Notes under the pieces: generated by a model
What the model was told of the DNA's origin: nothing
What the model saw: only the letters and a program-made list of their open reading frames with translations
The model's database searches: none
Made by a program: the position numbers and the translations under genes
Shown: positions 53,812 to 62,625 of the stretch, one piece after another
Position numbering within the stretch: the first letter of the stretch is position 1
Layout: the number at the start of each line of letters is the position of its first letter
NCBI RefSeq assembly: GCF_017368475.1
Contig: NZ_JAFNJE010000001.1
Location: forward strand, 372,001 to 436,000
DNA from: Alteromonas sp. 5E99-2
GTDB taxonomy: Bacteria; Pseudomonadota; Gammaproteobacteria; Enterobacterales; Alteromonadaceae
Direction: 5' to 3'
DNA length: 64,000 nt

Positions 53812-54564
53812 ATGCGCACTTTTTTACTACTCCTTATTTTGTTTTTTTTTAAAAGCGCTTACCCATGCGAGCACCCTCTAGTTCTGTCATTCAATGGTGA
53901 CTGGCCTCCTTATTTTTATAAGGTAGGAGAAGAAACTTACGTTGGGTCCGACTTCGATATCTTATCTAGAACATTAGACTCAATGTCTTGCACATTTAAC
54001 GTATTACCAATGACTCCAGAAAGAGCCCAATTAGAGATGTCTAAAGGAACATTTGACATTTTCGTTGGTGCCTCTTACACCAATCAACGCAATTTAGATT
54101 TTTTTTATACAACTCCGTATAGAAAGGAGTATATAAGTTACGCGTACAACACAAAAAATCTAACTATGAACACCAATGCTCTTGACGATATTTTAGAAAA
54201 TGATGGCTATGTAGCGATTAACATACAAGGCTATTTTGGCGATTATGTAGAAGCTTTAAAACAACGTTACCCCGATAGATTTATACACGCATTTAGCGCC
54301 ATAAAGCGTATGCAAATGTTAAATGAGGGGGTGGTTTCTGTGGTTATTGACGATAAATCAGTTCTATGTAAAGACGCCAAACGTTTTACAAATAAGCCTA
54401 GGCTAAAGTCCTATAAAATATCCGATCAAATACTGCATCATGGTGATATACATTTTATATTTAATCGAAGTACTGTTACCCCCCAATTTGTAAAACGTTT
54501 CAACGATGTTTTATCAACAGAGTTAATAAACACGTCGTCATTTCAAACTGATTCTTGTTCATAA
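53812..54564 (+). CDS. periplasmic substrate-binding protein, SBP_bac_3 type
   Basis: A 250-residue exported solute-binding protein with a signal peptide (about 1-18, FFKSAYPCE). The class-3 pattern is present: SFNGDWPPYFYKVGEETYVG at the start of lobe 1, RAQLEMSKGTFDIFVGASYT, then FFYTTPYRKEYI. It lacks neighbouring permease genes, as in many orphan family-3 proteins of marine bacteria. The ligand (amino acid or other) is unknown. A perfect terminator follows. Confidence 0.85.
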   Translation: MRTFLLLLILFFFKSAYPCEHPLVLSFNGDWPPYFYKVGEETYVGSDFDILSRTLDSMSCTFNVLPMTPERAQLEMSKGTFDIFVGASYTNQRNLDFFYTTPYRKEYISYAYNTKNLTMNTNALDDILENDGYVAINIQGYFGDYVEALKQRYPDRFIHAFSAIKRMQMLNEGVVSVVIDDKSVLCKDAKRFTNKPRLKSYKISDQILHHGDIHFIFNRSTVTPQFVKRFNDVLSTELINTSSFQTDSCS

Positions 54565-54594
54565 AAAACGCCACATAATAATGTGGCGTTTTTT
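54563..54594. terminator. strong bidirectional terminator
   Basis: AAAAAACGCCACAT at 54563-54576 and ATGTGGCGTTTTTT at 54581-54594 are perfect 14-bp inverted copies around AATA. It separates the binding-protein gene from the convergent receptor gene. Confidence 0.92.
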
Positions 54595-54618
54595 ATATTT
54601 ATTATCGAGTCGTTTCAA

Positions 54619-57375
54619 CTAGAACTGATAGCGGAAACTTACGCTATAGGACTGTCCTACTTCTTGTTCAAAGCGAACAACATCGGAACCACTATCGTCA
54701 GCTTGAGTGATTTCATTAAAGTCATCAAGTAAATTTCTAGCTTTAAATTTCACATTAAAGTAGTCAGTAATGAAATAGGTATAGGTTAAATCAAGTGAAT
54801 CAAACGGTTGTTCAAATGAATCTGCTCGACCACCCTCTCCCGATATAAACAAACGCTCTGAAAATGTATTGAACGCTAAACCTGCTGAGTGTTTTCCATC
54901 TTTCGAATCAAAACCCACAATAATATTTGCAACAAAATCAGATGCCTGTGTTAGTTCACGCTCGCGATTTGTAACGTTAACCGCTATATCACCCACGTTG
55001 ATTTCGTTGGTAAACAGCCCAGTTAAGTTACCTTGAACGAAGAACTGAGAACCAATATCACCAAGAAAATCCAGATTAACCAACCATTCCACTTCAACAC
55101 CCGCAATTTCAGCAGACTCGACGTTTAATACTTGTCCTCGAAGTTCGTTACCTGAAGTCGTTTGCGCAAGTATTTCAATTGGATTTTCAATATCTTTATG
55201 GAAAAGACTTACTGTGAAGTTATCGCCGTTATCAAAATACCATTCAGACCTAAAGTCTAAATTAGTGATATCCGATGGTGTTATTCCCGAGTTACCTGTA
55301 ATGATAAAATCAGTAACTGGATCGCGATATGACGTATCTACAATTTCACGTAAATCAGGGCGAACCGTTGTTTCGCTCCAGCTCAGTCTTAAATTAAATG
55401 TCTCAGCCCAAAAGTCAGGTAAGCTATATTTTACAGCCACTGAAGGGTAATAGTCGTCTTGCTGGAATGCACCATCGAGGTCCCCTGTCGCTGCAAATTC
55501 GTTAATATCTAAATTTGGGAAAATAGGACTATTCAGCGCAAGCGGGTTAAACAACGCACTTACTTGGCGGTAATCTTCATAACGAACACCTGCAACTAGG
55601 TACAAGGTTCCATTCCAATCAAAGTCTATTTGACCATAAGCTGCATCAACTTGAGTTGCCGCAACACTGGGGCCAAAGTCGGTATTTTGTAACGCCAACT
55701 CGAAACCAAGATCAGGGTTAAGAATATTCTCATCAGAAAAACGCTCTGAAATAGAATCCGTTACAAATGCGTTATTCGTTGAATTTCCATCAATAGTGAA
55801 ATTCAATTGTGTAGAAATACGAGCTCGTCTATCGCTTCGCGCTCCACCGCTTACTTCAATAAGCCAATCACCAGCATATAGCGGCAATTTCAAATCAAAA
55901 CCAGAGCTTTCTAATTGGTCATCCAAATCAAGGTTTTCAAATTGAAGACCGTTACTGGCAATACCACCCAGGGCTAAATTAACATTGCTAATTTCACCAG
56001 ACTCTACATCTCGGTCAAAATTCGCAACAGCTGTAAATGAGTTTGGAATTTCCGTAGTTGCCGTTGAATCAGAATAGAACCAATTTAATTCTAAACCAGT
56101 CAAAAATGAATCACCTAGCCCTAACAAGTCTAGTGTGTCATCACCTAATTGATGTCTACCCGATAACTGGTATATCTCTAGTTCGCGTTGCTCAAATACA
56201 CCACGGTAGTTTCTAAAGCCATTGCCAGAACTAAAGCCACTGGTATCGTTATACTCGTCAGAAAGAAAAGTTTCATCGTCGGTATTTCGGATAAAGAAGT
56301 TTTTGCTCTCTATTGTGTGTTCGGTACCCCAACTTAACGCCGCACCTGCGGTGACTGTTAAGCTTGAGTTTTCTGTTGATTTAGTTTGGTCAATAAACTC
56401 TTCATCAGGTTCTTCTAAACGGCGAATAGTTCGGTCTTGAGTACGTAGAGACTCTCCGTAATTGAGTGTTACTAAACCACCTAAAACAAAATCTGTCCCA
56501 AAATCTATAGCATCACCTATGCCACCGCTGATCCCCCAATCCTGAACAGCTCTGCTGCCTTCGGTGATATCAAGGTTGCGGTCGAAAGCTGTCGCTAACT
56601 GGCTGTTAACAAGGTCTGCTTCAGCAAGAGAGATAGGAGAGCCGTTACGTACAGATGTTTGCTGAATAGCATTGGCGCTAAGGTCAAAATCACCACCATT
56701 TACAAAACTGCTACCTAAAACGTCTAGCACGGTTGAAGACAACTGACGACTGCTGTCACCATCACCAAAAGAACTGCCGCTGGGGTTTTCTATATGCTCA
56801 TCAGAAATACTATTGATACCAGCACTGGTACCCACATAGGCAATAAAACTTTCTGGAATTGATGTTGTACGAATATTAATGGCACCACCACCAAAAGCTG
56901 CGCCTTGGTCGGCTGAGAAGCCCTTTTGTACAGACAAGGATTCAACAATAGCGGCTGGAAATATATCTAATGGAATAACATTTCTTGTTAAATCTGGCGA
57001 CGGCACTGCTGCACCGTTTAACGTTGCGCTTGAATAGCGTTCACCTAAACCACGCACGTATACAAATTTTCCATCGACCAATGTCAAACCAGGAACACGT
57101 CTCAATGAATCTGCAACATTAGAGTCACCGACTCGAGCAATTTGGTCTGCGCTCAGTAGGTCAACAACACTGTCAGCCTCAAGACGTTCCACGACTATTT
57201 CTTCTGCAGCTGAGCGTCGGCGACCAACCACTTGCACTCGCTCAACATCAGCAGGAGCAACATTGGTTTGCTCGTTTTCGGTTTGAGCATTAACAGAAGA
57301 TGAAATTGCAGCAGAAAGAATGCTAAGTGGAAAAACAATCAATCCAGCTTTCAAAGAGAATCTATTCGTTGTCAT
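54619..57375 (-). CDS. TonB-dependent receptor, probably phosphate-starvation type
   Basis: A 918-residue outer-membrane receptor: signal peptide about 1-30, ERVQVVGRRR TonB-box-like region, plug about 65-190 (VADSLRRVPGLTLVDGKF, YVRGLGERYSSATLNG, GAAFGGGAINIRT) and a barrel ending QSYSVSFRYQF. It follows a beta-helix lipoprotein gene that has a Pho-box-like site, with PhoBR and a PstS-like gene beyond. This layout suggests uptake of a phosphorus compound, not the usual iron or sugar. A C-terminal Phe closes the barrel. The terminator at 54563-54594 ends the unit. Confidence 0.92.
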   Translation of the reverse strand: MTTNRFSLKAGLIVFPLSILSAAISSSVNAQTENEQTNVAPADVERVQVVGRRRSAAEEIVVERLEADSVVDLLSADQIARVGDSNVADSLRRVPGLTLVDGKFVYVRGLGERYSSATLNGAAVPSPDLTRNVIPLDIFPAAIVESLSVQKGFSADQGAAFGGGAINIRTTSIPESFIAYVGTSAGINSISDEHIENPSGSSFGDGDSSRQLSSTVLDVLGSSFVNGGDFDLSANAIQQTSVRNGSPISLAEADLVNSQLATAFDRNLDITEGSRAVQDWGISGGIGDAIDFGTDFVLGGLVTLNYGESLRTQDRTIRRLEEPDEEFIDQTKSTENSSLTVTAGAALSWGTEHTIESKNFFIRNTDDETFLSDEYNDTSGFSSGNGFRNYRGVFEQRELEIYQLSGRHQLGDDTLDLLGLGDSFLTGLELNWFYSDSTATTEIPNSFTAVANFDRDVESGEISNVNLALGGIASNGLQFENLDLDDQLESSGFDLKLPLYAGDWLIEVSGGARSDRRARISTQLNFTIDGNSTNNAFVTDSISERFSDENILNPDLGFELALQNTDFGPSVAATQVDAAYGQIDFDWNGTLYLVAGVRYEDYRQVSALFNPLALNSPIFPNLDINEFAATGDLDGAFQQDDYYPSVAVKYSLPDFWAETFNLRLSWSETTVRPDLREIVDTSYRDPVTDFIITGNSGITPSDITNLDFRSEWYFDNGDNFTVSLFHKDIENPIEILAQTTSGNELRGQVLNVESAEIAGVEVEWLVNLDFLGDIGSQFFVQGNLTGLFTNEINVGDIAVNVTNRERELTQASDFVANIIVGFDSKDGKHSAGLAFNTFSERLFISGEGGRADSFEQPFDSLDLTYTYFITDYFNVKFKARNLLDDFNEITQADDSGSDVVRFEQEVGQSYSVSFRYQF

Positions 57376-57471
57376 CGGTAATCTTAATAAAGTAGTGAGA
57401 ACATATAAAAGGAAGGGAGTACATAGTTCCCTTCCTTAAACGAGTTGCAAAATAAACGAATATCGCGTTGA

Positions 57472-59244
57472 TTAACGCTCGCCTGCAACTTGGCCGTCTT
57501 CAAACCATAATGCTTGACTACGTGCACCTTCTAGTAGACCAAATGTCCACACTAGATCATCATTTGTAAACGTAGCACCAGGCTGAGCAAAACCATCCGG
57601 TAAAGATGTACCCTCTACCAAAATATCTGCAACAGGAACTGCTAGGAAACCATTCAAGATGTTCGTAGTAACACCTTCATCTGCACGAACAGTGGCATTA
57701 GAAAGTACATTACCTGTATCAGTTAGGAAGTTAACAGCAGGGCCAGAGAAAGGACCCGCAGCATCATCAGCACGGCGGCTAAGAGCTGTTGCATATTGCT
57801 CACTACTCGTATCTACAGTATCGAAGTTCAACTCTTCACGAGCACTGTTTGCTGTCAAATCAGGACATGCAAAAATATTACCTTCAAATGTCAACAAACC
57901 TGCAGCCAGCTGAGTGGCGTCAATGTCATCTTCAGCTTGGAAGCAATAGTTGTCGTTTTCAACACTATCATCACCAGCGTAAGCTGTAGTAATGATTGAG
58001 TTATTTACTGAAATTAGGTGACCTTCTTCAAAGTTAACACCTGCACCACCGTCACCGTTACCCGCAGTAGAGCGGTTTTTCGCTGAACTAATGCATGTTA
58101 AGTTATTGATTGTGCCACGACTTAAGTAGTCCTCAGCAAATACATCATTTTCGTTTCGTGCAGAAGCACCATCTGATTCAACACAGTGTGCACCAGTACG
58201 CGTACCCACGCTCACGTCAGTACCGCCACCTTGTACAACAAGAGCGTTGTTAATTGTGCCATAGTAACCATCATCGATGTCGATAGAGTCATCTTGAATA
58301 TACACGGCTACATAGTTTGTAAGGTCAGCACCACCGCCGAAAAATTCAATACCATCATCGATGTTTGCATAAATCTCGATGTTAGAAAGAGACGTACCAC
58401 TTCCTACTGCACCAAAGGTAATACCGTTTAATTCGTTACCTGGAGAAAGCGCTGAACCTGCATGCTTAACAACAACATAGTTTAGTATACCTGAACTATC
58501 TTCTGGTAAAGCTCCACCGAAGTTAGATTGGTCGTTACCAACTAGACCTTCAACAGCGATTGAGCACTCAGTGTTATCAGCAAGTGTTAACGGAGTTGCA
58601 TTTCCAGTGTTAGGTTGGAAGTTCCATCCACTGTTGTATTGGCAAGCATTAGTGAAACCAAAACCGTTAATAACGATACCGCCCCACTCTTCTGTTTGCT
58701 CTGGAGTAACCAAATCATTTACATCGGTTTCAGACGTAATAGTGATAGGTGCATTAGCTGCGCCTTGGGCACTGATTTGTGCGCCTCGATTTACTACTAA
58801 TGCTCTATTTGCTTGAAAACCTAATGTTGCACCAGCTTCAATGAAAAGGGTTGGGCCATCGCCACCTTCTGTTATACCAGCGTCAGCAGCTTCGCTTAAA
58901 GATACGTAGTTCTCACCTACATATAAGCTTTCGTTAAACAAGTGAGCGCCATCATTTTCTAACACATTAAAAGTAACGTCTGTCAAAATCTCATTTGATG
59001 AGCTAACAAACAAAGCAGTGTAACGGCAGTTATTACCTTCTACCGCGCCTTGCTGAGTTGCACCAGCCTCATCCACATATGAAGCACACGGATTGTCATC
59101 TACATTTGAATCTGAGTCACCACTGTCCGCAACTACACCTGTGTTAACATTGCTAACTTCAAGGTTGATGTCGCCGCCACCACAAGCTGTTAGCGCAACC
59201 GTTGCTGCCACTGCAGACACTCTGAACAAATTATTGAGTTCCAT
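57472..59244 (-). CDS. beta-helix-like lipoprotein
   Basis: A 590-residue lipoprotein starting at the ATG at 59244 (GGAG 7 bases upstream). The lipobox is ALTACGGGD, with Cys near residue 21. The body has Asn/Gly-rich, right-handed beta-helix-like stretches: GATLGFQANRALVVNRGAQI, GGIVINGFGFTNAC, NIEIYANIDDGIEFFGGGAD, DDSIDIDDGYYGTINNALVV. It is typical of lipoproteins paired with TonB-dependent receptors in Alteromonadaceae. It probably sits on the cell surface and captures or trims the substrate for the receptor 96 bp downstream. A Pho-box-like site with a suitably spaced -10 lies upstream. Confidence 0.85.
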   Translation of the reverse strand: MELNNLFRVSAVAATVALTACGGGDINLEVSNVNTGVVADSGDSDSNVDDNPCASYVDEAGATQQGAVEGNNCRYTALFVSSSNEILTDVTFNVLENDGAHLFNESLYVGENYVSLSEAADAGITEGGDGPTLFIEAGATLGFQANRALVVNRGAQISAQGAANAPITITSETDVNDLVTPEQTEEWGGIVINGFGFTNACQYNSGWNFQPNTGNATPLTLADNTECSIAVEGLVGNDQSNFGGALPEDSSGILNYVVVKHAGSALSPGNELNGITFGAVGSGTSLSNIEIYANIDDGIEFFGGGADLTNYVAVYIQDDSIDIDDGYYGTINNALVVQGGGTDVSVGTRTGAHCVESDGASARNENDVFAEDYLSRGTINNLTCISSAKNRSTAGNGDGGAGVNFEEGHLISVNNSIITTAYAGDDSVENDNYCFQAEDDIDATQLAAGLLTFEGNIFACPDLTANSAREELNFDTVDTSSEQYATALSRRADDAAGPFSGPAVNFLTDTGNVLSNATVRADEGVTTNILNGFLAVPVADILVEGTSLPDGFAQPGATFTNDDLVWTFGLLEGARSQALWFEDGQVAGER

Positions 59245-59305
59245 CAAATACTCCAAGAGATTTTTATTCGTTATTTAAAAAGAGTGGGCATCTTAGAGGG
59301 GAAAA

Positions 59306-59323
59306 ATGACAGTTTTGTTAAAG
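59306..59323 (-). promoter_or_regulatory. Pho box with spaced -10, for the lipoprotein-receptor unit
   Basis: Read on the minus strand, CTTTAACAAAACTGTCAT matches the two 7-bp repeats with 4-base spacing (CTGTCATAAAACTGTCAT) at 15 of 18 positions, with the second repeat perfect. TAAGAT, 10 bases further on, could be the -10, which is the usual distance. The ATG of the lipoprotein gene is 62 bp away. Confidence 0.65.
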
Positions 59324-59485
59324 CTCTGCAATGTAACAAAACTTTAATATTTCATTAGAAGTTTGTTGTTCTTGCGTGAATAAATTTCGTCCATCACAAG
59401 TGCATTCATCATATGAAACTATCTTATAAGATCAATAGTTTAAGTCCAAAGTTAGCGACAAAGAATAAAACGATTTCATTTTTTG

Positions 59486-60424
59486 CTAATTGGCTAATAA
59501 GCTTAGTTGCTGGTTAATAATCGACTCTGAAACTGCAAAGTAACCGTCTTTAGTTACCATTTCTTGCCCTTGCTTTGAAAGAACGAACCTTAAAAATTCG
59601 TGCTCTACCGATGGAAAAGGTTGGCTCGGTGATTTATTTACAATCAAATACAAGTAACGAGAAAAAGGGTATAAGCCCTCAGTCACAGTATCATGATTAA
59701 GAGGAATTAATGAGTCTGTATTTGAACCTACTGCTAAGGCTTTTACTCCAGCAATGTTGTGCCCAAAAGGCGCATAACCGATAGCCCTATGATTTGATGC
59801 AACGGAGTAGACCACTGAAGCCGACCCTGGTTGTTCATTAACCGCGTTTTTAAAATCTCCATCACACAGTGCATTGAGCTTGAATGAACCATGGGTGCCC
59901 GATACCGAATTTCTACCAAAAATCTGGATAGACTTATCCGGCTTAGCCATATCGATTCCCAGCTGTGACCAATGAGTAATATTTTGACGGCCCCCACAAT
60001 AACGAGTAGATGAAAAAATACTGTCAATTTGACTGAGGGTTAGCCCTTCTAAAGGATTCGAATCTTCCACGAAAATAGCAATTGCATCAATCGCCACTCT
60101 TAATACTGTAGGTGGATAGCCGTAGTTTTTTTCAAAACGACGTATTTCACTGGCTTTCATTGAACGGCTCATTACGCCTATATTTGCAACACCTTCCGCT
60201 AACGCAGGAGGGGCTGTAGATGACCCGGTTACATCTATTTCGATACTTGCTTGAGGGTAAATTTTTTCAAACTCTTCGGCCCAAAGGGTCATCATATTGG
60301 CCATTGTATCAGAGCCCACAGCCACTGCCTTTCCCACTACACCAGGACGTCGTTGATAATTTTCTGCAGAATGAACTGTGTTACTGAAAGCCCAAATAGC
60401 GATTGCAAAAAATAGCCCCTTCAT
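59486..60424 (-). CDS. PstS-family phosphate-binding protein
   Basis: A 312-residue periplasmic phosphate-binding protein with a signal peptide (about 1-19). The phosphate-contacting sequence AVGSDTMANMMTLWAEEF, VTGSSTAPPALAEG and FGRNSVSGTHGSF are recognisable. It is 7 bases downstream of phoR, but the pstCAB genes are not in the window, so this is an orphan binding protein or a partner for another transporter. It would act in phosphate sensing or uptake. Its place in a PhoBR operon suggests phosphate control. Confidence 0.9.
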   Translation of the reverse strand: MKGLFFAIAIWAFSNTVHSAENYQRRPGVVGKAVAVGSDTMANMMTLWAEEFEKIYPQASIEIDVTGSSTAPPALAEGVANIGVMSRSMKASEIRRFEKNYGYPPTVLRVAIDAIAIFVEDSNPLEGLTLSQIDSIFSSTRYCGGRQNITHWSQLGIDMAKPDKSIQIFGRNSVSGTHGSFKLNALCDGDFKNAVNEQPGSASVVYSVASNHRAIGYAPFGHNIAGVKALAVGSNTDSLIPLNHDTVTEGLYPFSRYLYLIVNKSPSQPFPSVEHEFLRFVLSKQGQEMVTKDGYFAVSESIINQQLSLLAN

Positions 60425-60431
60425 AACTTTC

Positions 60432-61724
60432 TCACTCCGCTATTAGCTGTTCATCTAACTCAAAAGAAAAAGTGCTGCCGACTCGAAGTGTACTGGTAAT
60501 TTCCAAATGAGAATTATGATGACTTAACACATGCTTCACAATGGATAAACCTAATCCTGAACCACCGGTTTTCCGTGACCTAGCTTTATCCACTCGATAA
60601 AAGCGTTCAGTCAATCTAGCAATATGCTTCTCTTCAATACCATCGCCATTGTCTGACACAGAAAACATCGCTCCTGATGGTGTTTTTTCCCATGTCACCC
60701 TAATTTTTCCACATACCGGGGTATAATTAATCGCATTGAACACCAAATTAGAACAAGCACTTCTCAATTCAGTTTCGACGCCAAATACATGTAAAGACGG
60801 ATCAAGGTTAAACTCTATTTCGTGTTGTTTATCTTTATTCAAAGTAATGGCTTCGGCTTCTACTTGCCTTAACATAGCATGTACATTCACCGATTTTTCG
60901 AACACTCTCTCTGCACTCGCTTCTATACGGGACAAAATTAACAAATCTTCAATTAAGTTTTGCATACGCCCAGTTTGAGAATGCATTTCTTGAAGCGCTT
61001 TTGCTATGAATGGGTTGTCGTCAGGTACAGGTAATAGTTCTATATAACCGGTAATAACCGTTAGTGGCGTTCTGAGTTCATGAGACACATTGGCAACAAA
61101 ATCTTTCCTCATTTCCTCTAATTGAGAGACTCGTGATACATCCCTCGCTATTAGCAATAGATGAGATTCACCATAAGGCATAATCCGGTATTCGAATATT
61201 TTTTGTGGATTTAAAGGCGAACTAACCTCAATAGGATGATCGAAACGCCCTTTGTGAAAATAATCAATGAACTCAGGGTGCCGAATAAGATTATCTAATC
61301 GCATACCAGAATCAGTGGGCCACCTGAGCCCCATTTCAATTCTAGCCAAACGATTACACCATATAATGCGAGCATTAGCGTCAACTACTACTGCTGCATC
61401 CGGTAGTGCTTCAGAGCCTTCTCTAAAGCGTTTCACCAATGCGCCTAACTCTTTTCTTTTATTCCGGTTTCGACGTTGAAGGTAATAAATACCTTCGTAA
61501 ATATGTTCCCAAAAGCCAGACACAGTTGGAGGCGACATTTTTCGACTGTGCCATAACCATCGATTTAATTTATATAATTGCCAATAATTCGTAGCAAGCA
61601 ACACCAGAGTCCCAACCAATATTGCGACTAAGGTATCATCGAGTAACGCCCCTAATGAGGCGATAAATACAAGAAATATCATCACCTTGGTTAAGCTTTT
61701 AACCCATGAAAAGGGATAGTACAT
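60432..61724 (-). CDS. phoR: phosphate regulon sensor histidine kinase PhoR
   Basis: A 430-residue sensor kinase: two membrane helices (about 13-45), a linker DUF3329-type region, a PAS domain (about 100-200), the HisKA motif VANVSHELRTPLT with His215, and the HATPase region SNLVFNAINYTP and GSGLGLSIVKHV. It phosphorylates PhoB when phosphate is scarce. It follows phoB after 41 bases and precedes the PstS-like gene. Confidence is high because of the matched partner. Confidence 0.96.
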   Translation of the reverse strand: MYYPFSWVKSLTKVMIFLVFIASLGALLDDTLVAILVGTLVLLATNYWQLYKLNRWLWHSRKMSPPTVSGFWEHIYEGIYYLQRRNRNKRKELGALVKRFREGSEALPDAAVVVDANARIIWCNRLARIEMGLRWPTDSGMRLDNLIRHPEFIDYFHKGRFDHPIEVSSPLNPQKIFEYRIMPYGESHLLLIARDVSRVSQLEEMRKDFVANVSHELRTPLTVITGYIELLPVPDDNPFIAKALQEMHSQTGRMQNLIEDLLILSRIEASAERVFEKSVNVHAMLRQVEAEAITLNKDKQHEIEFNLDPSLHVFGVETELRSACSNLVFNAINYTPVCGKIRVTWEKTPSGAMFSVSDNGDGIEEKHIARLTERFYRVDKARSRKTGGSGLGLSIVKHVLSHHNSHLEITSTLRVGSTFSFELDEQLIAE

Positions 61725-61765
61725 GTTGCTCCTACTGCTAATGTATTTGCAGGTATAAAAAGGAC

Positions 61766-62458
61766 CTAAGGTTTAGTAGAAAATCTGTATCCCGCCCCAC
61801 GGACAGTTTGGATCATTGTATCATGCCCGTGCCCTGAAATTGCTTTACGTAGGCGTCGTATGTGTACATCGACAGTACGGTCTTCAACATATACATTAGT
61901 TCCCCATACGTTATCAAGCAACAACTCTCTACTGTAAACTCGCTCTGGATGAGTCATAAAAAAGTGTAATAACTTAAATTCCGTTGGCCCCATATCTAAC
62001 TGTTCGTCATTCGCCATCACTCTATGAGAGATAGGCTCAAGTTTTAACCCATTATATTCAATAGGTTCTTCACTAGACATAGGAGTAACTCGGCGCATTA
62101 CTGCTCGAATTCTTGCCACCAGCTCTTTGGGAGAAAAAGGTTTAGTAATATAGTCATCAGCACCTGCATCTAGGCCTCTAATTTTATCTTCTTCCTCTCC
62201 TCTTGCGGTTAACATTATAACCGGTATATCTCTTGTAAATTCATGTTGTTTCAAGCTTTTTGCCAGCTGAACTCCACTTCCCCCTGGCAGCATCCAATCA
62301 AGAAGAATTAAATCTGGATAGGGCTCACAGATCTTGCCTTGAGCAATATCATAATCTTCAGCCTCAACAATACTAAATCCCGACTGTTCAAGAACAAACT
62401 TTAACATTTCTCTAATCGGTGCTTCATCTTCAACGACCAACACAGTCTTTGACATCAT
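61766..62458 (-). CDS. phoB: phosphate regulon response regulator PhoB
   Basis: A 230-residue OmpR-class regulator. The receiver domain (about 1-125) has the phosphorylated Asp54 (LLDWMLPGG), Lys105-region [12 protein letters not shown] and [20 protein letters not shown]. The DNA-binding domain (about 135-230) has [14 protein letters not shown] and [14 protein letters not shown]. It turns on Pho-box promoters under low phosphate. Two Met codons open the gene; the second (62455) is the likely start used by orthologues. Only a weak half-match to a Pho box precedes phoB itself. Confidence 0.97.
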   Translation of the reverse strand: MMSKTVLVVEDEAPIREMLKFVLEQSGFSIVEAEDYDIAQGKICEPYPDLILLDWMLPGGSGVQLAKSLKQHEFTRDIPVIMLTARGEEEDKIRGLDAGADDYITKPFSPKELVARIRAVMRRVTPMSSEEPIEYNGLKLEPISHRVMANDEQLDMGPTEFKLLHFFMTHPERVYSRELLLDNVWGTNVYVEDRTVDVHIRRLRKAISGHGHDTMIQTVRGAGYRFSTKP

Positions 62459-62625
62459 TATTTCCTAAGGCAATAAAATCGAGCTTATTATTTAACGGTT
62501 CTATTACACTTTTATTAAATTAACAAGTAGAACGTAAGTTCCAAAGGATTTTATGTATTCACGTAACTTGAGAAACCGCTCGTTTACGCATATTCTTAAC
62601 CTCACCATGATATTAGGAATACTGG

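Noticed and set aside
62459-62625. Pho box upstream of phoB
   Set aside because: The best match (CTTACGT-TCTA-CTTGTTA on the minus strand) agrees in about half the positions only.
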